Shown here one piece after another: positions 58,998 through 64,000 of a DNA stretch of 64,000 nt; the stretch's first letter is position 1; each line of letters begins with the position of its first letter. The DNA is from Acidobacteriota bacterium. Its GTDB lineage: Bacteria > Acidobacteriota > Terriglobia > Acidiferrales > UBA7541. Location: assembly GCA_003165465.1 (NCBI GenBank), contig PLUM01000069.1:25018-89017 (forward strand), in the 5' to 3' direction. The position numbers and the translations under genes are program-made. Under the pieces are notes generated by a model, which searched no databases, was not told the DNA's origin, and saw only the letters and a program-made list of their open reading frames with translations.

Positions 58998-60326
58998 TTA
59001 CGCTGCAATTGGTTCTGCTTCTTTTTTCCGAATTCTAGGTACCATAGGTCTCATCACCGTAGGAACCGTAAAACCCGTTCCGATCTTCCCTGCTTCTTCG
59101 AGCCGATAATTCAGGTCGTCCGATACTTTGCTGTACTGATCGGTCACCGATTGCTTCTTCGAGTGTCACAGCCAGTATTTAATGAGGTCTTCCGGCGCCC
59201 GTTGTTTTCTCAGCCACGTTGTCCTGAATCGACGCATAGCATGGAAGCCCGTCTTCTCAACTCCAAGTCCTTCAAGAATCGGATGAAGTGAACGCCGGAC
59301 TACGTTTGTCTGAGACAGCGGCCTACCAGTACCGTTAGCGAAAATGAGACCCAATTTTCGGTCTCCAATGAATTCTTTGATTAGTTTAGCTAGCTTGGGA
59401 CAGACATCAATCTGCCTGTATGCGGATTTTGTCTTTGGCGTCTGGATGCTCTTTTGCCAGCAGGACTGCTCGACGGTAATAGTGCGACAGTCTGTGGAAA
59501 GATGTCTTACTTCCAGCCCAAAGGCTTCACCAATTCTGAGCCCCGTTCCGGCCAGCAGTGCGTACAAAATCTGATCCTGACCGGATGCTTTTTCAACGAT
59601 GGCACTCATAGTTTCTGCGGTGAAGGTTGGTTGTTTTTGATTCTCGATGACAGGCAGGTCTATAAACTCATTGTTCCACTTGCGTGGAAACAACTGTTCC
59701 CCGTTGTCATCGATGGCTGAACCTACGACAAATTTCACAAAGTTGACGTAGGTGGTTATCGTCTGTGCAGAAAGGTTTGCTTCGTGCATCTTGGCGACGA
59801 GTACCTTTAGTGTGCGGTTGTTGATGCTCGCAAGCGGCAAATCCCCAATGTTCGGATTGAGCCACTTATTGAGGCAAGACCGCCAGTTGGAAACAGTGGC
59901 AGGCTTCGCCGGACGACGCTTCCTTTTGACGACATGACTCAAAAATCACTCTGCCTGTTTGCGAAACGTAGTGCCCACGTTGGTCTCGACAAATTGCTTA
60001 ACATCGTTCACCCCGCTGGCATCAACGATTTCGGTTGTCCTACGTCGCCGTTCACCGCTAGTTAGATATCCGAGTGCCTTTCGATCTACCGGACAGATTC
60101 GTTCACTTGCATGAACTCTTTCTTGCCCCGGCGGATATTTCCAGAAGCGAACGACATACCATTTACCGCTAACTTCTATTTTCCCCACCTGACCACGGCG
60201 AGCCATAGATGGCCCTTTCCGCTTGTCTAGTGTCGCTGGTGAAAGATTATCCCTGCCGATGTCATTTGGCAACGGAAGTACGTAATTTTCAGGGGGCACG
60301 ACAGAACAGAAATTCATAAAGACCAA
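58998..60326 (-). pseudogene. site-specific tyrosine integrase interrupted by two in-frame TGA codons
   Basis: ORFs 59946-60326 and 59166-59942 and the downstream stretch to TAA at 58998 are in one frame: ...TTFRKQAE*FLSHVVKRKRRPAKPATVSNW...TGLRIGEAFGL...HAMRRFRTTWLRKQRAPEDLIKYWL*HSKKQSVTDQYSKVSDD... Confidence 0.88.
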
Positions 60327-60526
60327 ACTTTCGACACTTATAGCGTCGTTAGTTCGGAAGTCTTCTTAACTTGAGCCTTGTGGATTTCTTGCCGTGGTTT
60401 ACGGCAATACTTGACTCACCTTTATGAACCCACCAGCGAAGGCCGATTTCCTTCCGCTGATGTTGTGCACTTCGCAGGTCCCGGCACGGTACTAACGGTT
60501 GGCTCGGGAGAGCCTGACCTGCATAG

Positions 60527-60988
60527 TCAACAACTTCCTTTCAATATTGCGTCCAGACGCCGACCGTCACTACCCAACACGTCGTACCGCCCATGGCAAA
60601 CATATTCTCCCGCAATTTTCGCTTTTATTTCCTGAATAAATTCAGGTGTTGAATACTGCTCATTCTTCTTCGACCATTCCGCAACCGCGTGAAGGAACTT
60701 GCGATTGAGGTCCACGAACGTGGCTGAACCCAATAAATGCGGGAAACGGTGAACGTGCTGTATCGCCTGGCTTGCGGCTGAGTCCGGAAACCAGCCGCCG
60801 ACGAGCATCCCAGATGGATTCTGGACGATTTGAGTGATGTTGTTCTCCAGACTAAACAACACGGATGCGACTGCATCAACGATGTATTCATCTTGGTACG
60901 AGAGCTTCTCCACGCCCAGCTCTGCTGCGACTGTGTTCATAATCGCTTCACAGTGTTGACTCAACTCCTGCTTTTGCGATTCCGGCAT
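60527..60988 (-). CDS. hypothetical protein, start abuts IS3 element
   Basis: 153 aa MPESQKQELSQHCEAIMNTVAAELGVEKLSYQDEYIV...; coding-like; possibly the truncated 3' part of an interrupted gene. Confidence 0.55.
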   Translation of the reverse strand: MPESQKQELSQHCEAIMNTVAAELGVEKLSYQDEYIVDAVASVLFSLENNITQIVQNPSGMLVGGWFPDSAASQAIQHVHRFPHLLGSATFVDLNRKFLHAVAEWSKKNEQYSTPEFIQEIKAKIAGEYVCHGRYDVLGSDGRRLDAILKGSC

Positions 60989-61034
60989 AGCGTATGACCA
61001 GCCCGAGTTTTTGTACCACGGCGAGTGAGAGAGT

Positions 61035-61877
61035 CTACATCACAGCCAACGGCTGTGAAATTAGATTCGTTGGGACCCTTGGGCTACAGGCCGCCGGCGC
61101 CGGCGGCCTGTAGCCCAGCGACGAGTGCGGTCGCCGCGTATTGTACTCCACCCGCCACTGTTCGATCACGACCTGTGCCTCCTTCAACGAGTAGAAGATC
61201 TCCCCATTCAAGCACTCGTCGCGCAACTTTCCGTTGAAGCTCTCGCAGTACCCGTTCTCCCATGGACTTCCCGGTTCGATGTACAGCGTTCCTGTTCCCA
61301 CATTCGCCAGCCACTTCCGTAGTTCCTTCGCTACGAATTCTGGGCCGTTATCGGAGCGAATATGTTCCGGGATTCCTCGCCACAGCATCACGTCGGCCAG
61401 TGTCTCGATCACCTCATAGCTTCTCAGTCTTCGAGCGACTCGAATCGCCAGGCACTCCCGCGTGTATTCGTCGATCAGCACCAACATCCGCAGCGTTCTT
61501 CCGTTGTGTGTCATGGCGCTCACGAAGTCGTAGCTCCACACGTGATTCGCCCGCTCCGGTCTGAGCCGCACGCACGAACCATCGTTCAGCCACAGCCGTC
61601 TCCGCACCCTTTGTTTTTGCGGGACTTTCAGTCCCTCGCGACGCCAGATGCGCTGCACCCGATCCTTGCCCACCTGCCACCCAGCCATCCGCAACAGCGC
61701 CGTGATTCTCCGGTAGCCGTAGCGGCCATACTCACTGGCCAGGGTAATGATCGTTCGGGTCAGCGCATCTTCCTCCGTCCGCTGGTTCGGCTGGTAGCGC
61801 TGCGTTCCGCGCCACTGCTTCACCAGCCGGCAGGCATGCCGCTCCGAGAGTTCGTACTTCTCCCGCGCATGCTCCAC
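61035..61877 (-). CDS. IS3-family transposase OrfB (DDE integrase core)
   Basis: 'RANHVWSYDFVSAMTHNGRTLRMLVLIDEYTRECLAIRVARRL...RSDNGPEFVAKELRKWL...GSPWENGYCESFNGKLRDECLNGE'. Confidence 0.96.
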   Translation of the reverse strand: MEHAREKYELSERHACRLVKQWRGTQRYQPNQRTEEDALTRTIITLASEYGRYGYRRITALLRMAGWQVGKDRVQRIWRREGLKVPQKQRVRRRLWLNDGSCVRLRPERANHVWSYDFVSAMTHNGRTLRMLVLIDEYTRECLAIRVARRLRSYEVIETLADVMLWRGIPEHIRSDNGPEFVAKELRKWLANVGTGTLYIEPGSPWENGYCESFNGKLRDECLNGEIFYSLKEAQVVIEQWRVEYNTRRPHSSLGYRPPAPAACSPRVPTNLISQPLAVM

Positions 61878-61900
61878 CGCCGTCCGACGCCGCTCAGGGC

Positions 61901-62179
61901 TTAGAAGTTTCCCTCCGCTACATCCTTGAGAACTTGCTTCTCCAGCGACAACTCCGCCACCAGTCGCTTCAGTTTCGCGTTCTCCCTCTCCAGCTCTTTC
62001 AACCGCTTCGCTTGATCCAGCTTCATCCCGCCGTATTCCTTCCGCCAGCGGTAATACGTCTGGATCGTGATCTCAGCTTCCTTGCAGGCTTGCGGTGTGT
62101 TCTTCCCGTTTGCGATCTCCACTTCGATCTGCCGCAGCACTGTCACGATCTGCTCCGGTTTGTATCTCTTGATTGGCAT
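61901..62179 (-). CDS. IS3-family transposase OrfA (HTH)
   Basis: MPIKRYKPEQIVTVLRQIEVEIANGKNTPQACKEAEITIQTYYRWRKEYGGMKLDQAKRLKELERENAKLKRLVAELSLEKQVLKDVAEGNF. Confidence 0.95.
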   Translation of the reverse strand: MPIKRYKPEQIVTVLRQIEVEIANGKNTPQACKEAEITIQTYYRWRKEYGGMKLDQAKRLKELERENAKLKRLVAELSLEKQVLKDVAEGNF

Positions 62180-62243
62180 GACCGGTCTTCCTCCTCAGGT
62201 GAATTCTCTCTCATTTCACCTGGTACAAAAATCCCCGGTCAGG

Positions 62244-63371
62244 TCAAGAGACCATCTGATGCTCGGTAATGTCCTCTGCCTGGTATCCGATCAAATCCTC
62301 GACAGGATCAGGCGTATCTTCATCCGGCGATCCGGTCGGGCGTTCAAATCTATGTGGGTCGGCGCCCCCATAATCTCCGTCACGGATGACATGGTTCGTA
62401 GTGCGCACTCTTCGACCATTGTTGCTTATAAATTGCTTGCTGCCCATACCGAGGAAGTATCGTTTTTGCTTTTCTTCCTGGCTCAGGTCGGAGCCGCCTT
62501 TGTCAGCGGGGCCAAACAGGTCTTCGAAGTCTTCGGCACCCATGAACACGGCGGGATTGACCATAGAGTTTCCGCGCACCGCTTCCACGATTTTGTTAGC
62601 GTTCGGTCTGTAAACAATCTCTCCAGTGCCAGCAGACGCATCCTTCATCATCGTTCCGACGTTAACGTCCAGCCGATGGAAACCGAGAACATTGTTCCAC
62701 CAGTACATCACAAGATTCGTAAACTGTCTGTGAAACCAGTGTTGCTGCTGATCGATCAACATGCGTGAACATTTCTCAAATCTCACCGTGTCCGTGAACA
62801 ATGAATCCAGTTCCGCATCAACCTGGAGCGCCTGAAACACATCCTGGGCGATAACACCCTTTGCAAACATCTTGCGGAGAAGATTTTTCGCTTTGTCCCG
62901 GATCGTGATCTTAATCGCTTCATGTTTTTCATCGCGGTCCAATCTTTTCGACTTCCACTCGGATGGTCTAGCAAACAGTCTTTCACCATCGATCACCACG
63001 GAACGCATGACAATTGCTCGGCGATAGATTGAAGTTCCTGACTTCGCACGACCGTTTTTGACAATCAGCCAGTCCGCTAACCCATCCTTGACATACCGTT
63101 CGGCCTCACGGCGAGTTACGCGCTCTGCCCGCTCTTCGCAAAAGCAATGTTCTTTCTTAATTTCGCCCGTCTGTTGATCGAAGCAGTAGTGGAGCAGGGC
63201 CATGTCCCGCATCTGCGTTACTTTAGGAGGACCCACTTGGGCAAACTTCGGCGAACCCACCGCAGAGGCAGGTTCGTTGACACGAGACAACGGTGAACCA
63301 GCCATGCCGGAGAAGCGCCGTACTGCTGGCGGCTTCCTCGGGCTAGACTTTGTAATGGGCGAAGTGTTCAT
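62244..63371 (-). CDS. hypothetical protein of the integrative element, 3' end at the IS3 boundary
   Basis: 375 aa coding-like ORF; stop codon TGA lies in the IS end (tgacctgacc); no family recognised. Confidence 0.65.
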   Translation of the reverse strand: MNTSPITKSSPRKPPAVRRFSGMAGSPLSRVNEPASAVGSPKFAQVGPPKVTQMRDMALLHYCFDQQTGEIKKEHCFCEERAERVTRREAERYVKDGLADWLIVKNGRAKSGTSIYRRAIVMRSVVIDGERLFARPSEWKSKRLDRDEKHEAIKITIRDKAKNLLRKMFAKGVIAQDVFQALQVDAELDSLFTDTVRFEKCSRMLIDQQQHWFHRQFTNLVMYWWNNVLGFHRLDVNVGTMMKDASAGTGEIVYRPNANKIVEAVRGNSMVNPAVFMGAEDFEDLFGPADKGGSDLSQEEKQKRYFLGMGSKQFISNNGRRVRTTNHVIRDGDYGGADPHRFERPTGSPDEDTPDPVEDLIGYQAEDITEHQMVS

Positions 63372-63495
63372 AAAATTGTGCCGCTAATTTCCGCCAGCGG
63401 TGAGCGGCCTTTACGCTGCTAGGTCAAAGTCTCGTGGTTCAAAGAGTGCAGGCGATCGCGGGCCGCTGCAGTCGGCCCGTCGCCTACATACTTTT

Positions 63496-64000
63496 TCACG
63501 CTGCTTCTTTTTGAATAAACGGCTCCTTTACAGATAGATCGTGCGGCTTGGGGAACAACCTCGGATGTGAAAGCGCTACCCGAGCCACCTTTGCTCCTAT
63601 ATCGGATACCGCTCGCCAGAATCCCTCGAAGAGATGGTCATTACGCTGAACGGCGTGGTGCGCCAGTTCATGGATGAACAGGTCGTAGTTGCGTTCCCAA
63701 TCTTCGACATCATGCTTCGCGACGTTCACCGTGAAGATGTAGTCTTTTGGCGACCACTGCGTGCATCCTAGGAGCTTCGCCTTCGGGTCGTTCGCGAACT
63801 GAACTTTCTTCAGTTTTCGGCCGAGCACGAGTGGCGCAACCTTCTCGACGAATTCTTTGTAGCGTAGTTGTGGCTTCGTTAAGTCTTTCTCGGGGATGAT
63901 TCCAATGGGTGCGTCGACACTGGTTGAGAATTCCGCTGATGCCTTCTTGACGCCAGCGCGAACCAGGTTCTTTCGCATCTCCGGGGTCAATGCACCTCGC
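63496..64000 (-). CDS. putative zinc metallopeptidase-like protein (HELAHH), N-terminus may extend past the right edge
   Basis: 'WERNYDLFIHELAHHAVQRNDHLFEGFWRAVSDIGAKVARVAL'; frame stays open to the edge, TTG at 63990 is the ORF-track start. Confidence 0.7.
   Translation of the reverse strand, partial: RGALTPEMRKNLVRAGVKKASAEFSTSVDAPIGIIPEKDLTKPQLRYKEFVEKVAPLVLGRKLKKVQFANDPKAKLLGCTQWSPKDYIFTVNVAKHDVEDWERNYDLFIHELAHHAVQRNDHLFEGFWRAVSDIGAKVARVALSHPRLFPKPHDLSVKEPFIQKEAA

Larger units (their letters stand above)
60995..62242 (-). mobile_element. IS3-family insertion sequence
   Basis: OrfA/OrfB pair bounded by inverted ends: left tgaccagcccgagtttttgtacca..., right (reverse complement) tgaccggggatttttgtacca...; right boundary uncertain by about 5 bp. 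Confidence 0.88.

Noticed and set aside
58998-60326. Alternative genetic code (TGA = Gly) to explain the integrase
   Set aside because: TGA ends many host genes in this window (for example 8228 and the VWA/sortase ATGA overlap), so a genome-wide recoding is not supported.
63440-63480. Imperfect hairpin ggcgatcgcgggccgctgcagtcggcccgtcgcc
   Set aside because: Could be a terminator, but there is no U-tract and pairing is imperfect; insufficient support for a feature call.

Overview
The window looks like a chromosomal segment of an Acidobacteriota-type genome. That assignment is inferred from two Oar-like TonB receptors with carboxypeptidase-like N-termini, a VWFA-related secreted protein and many dispersed palindromic repeats. 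No database search was run. Most of it is ordinary chromosome: phoH (cut by the left edge), glgA, trxA, rsmA, nrdR, ftsK, pheA-ilvC-ilvD, an RND pump, a tmk-like/tmk-like/ppx/sixA cluster, parAB, several secreted beta-propellers and three tRNAs (Phe, Val, Asp). About 5 kb at the right edge, starting at tRNA-Asp, looks like an integrative element: a tyrosine integrase with two in-frame TGA codons, an IS3-family element and hypothetical proteins. The observation most worth pursuing is a compact locus (25833-28205, minus strand) with a class D-like sortase, a VWA-domain protein whose stop overlaps the sortase start, and a secreted protein ending in a textbook sorting signal (LPKTA + hydrophobic segment + KR tail). 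This is a candidate sortase/substrate system in a probable diderm. Other points: an ~80 bp two-arm palindromic repeat family with about a dozen intergenic copies plus at least five other palindromic families; a second thymidylate-kinase-like protein with Walker A Lys replaced by Arg; and two secreted proteins combining a carboxypeptidase-regulatory-like domain, one CXXCH motif and a propeller.
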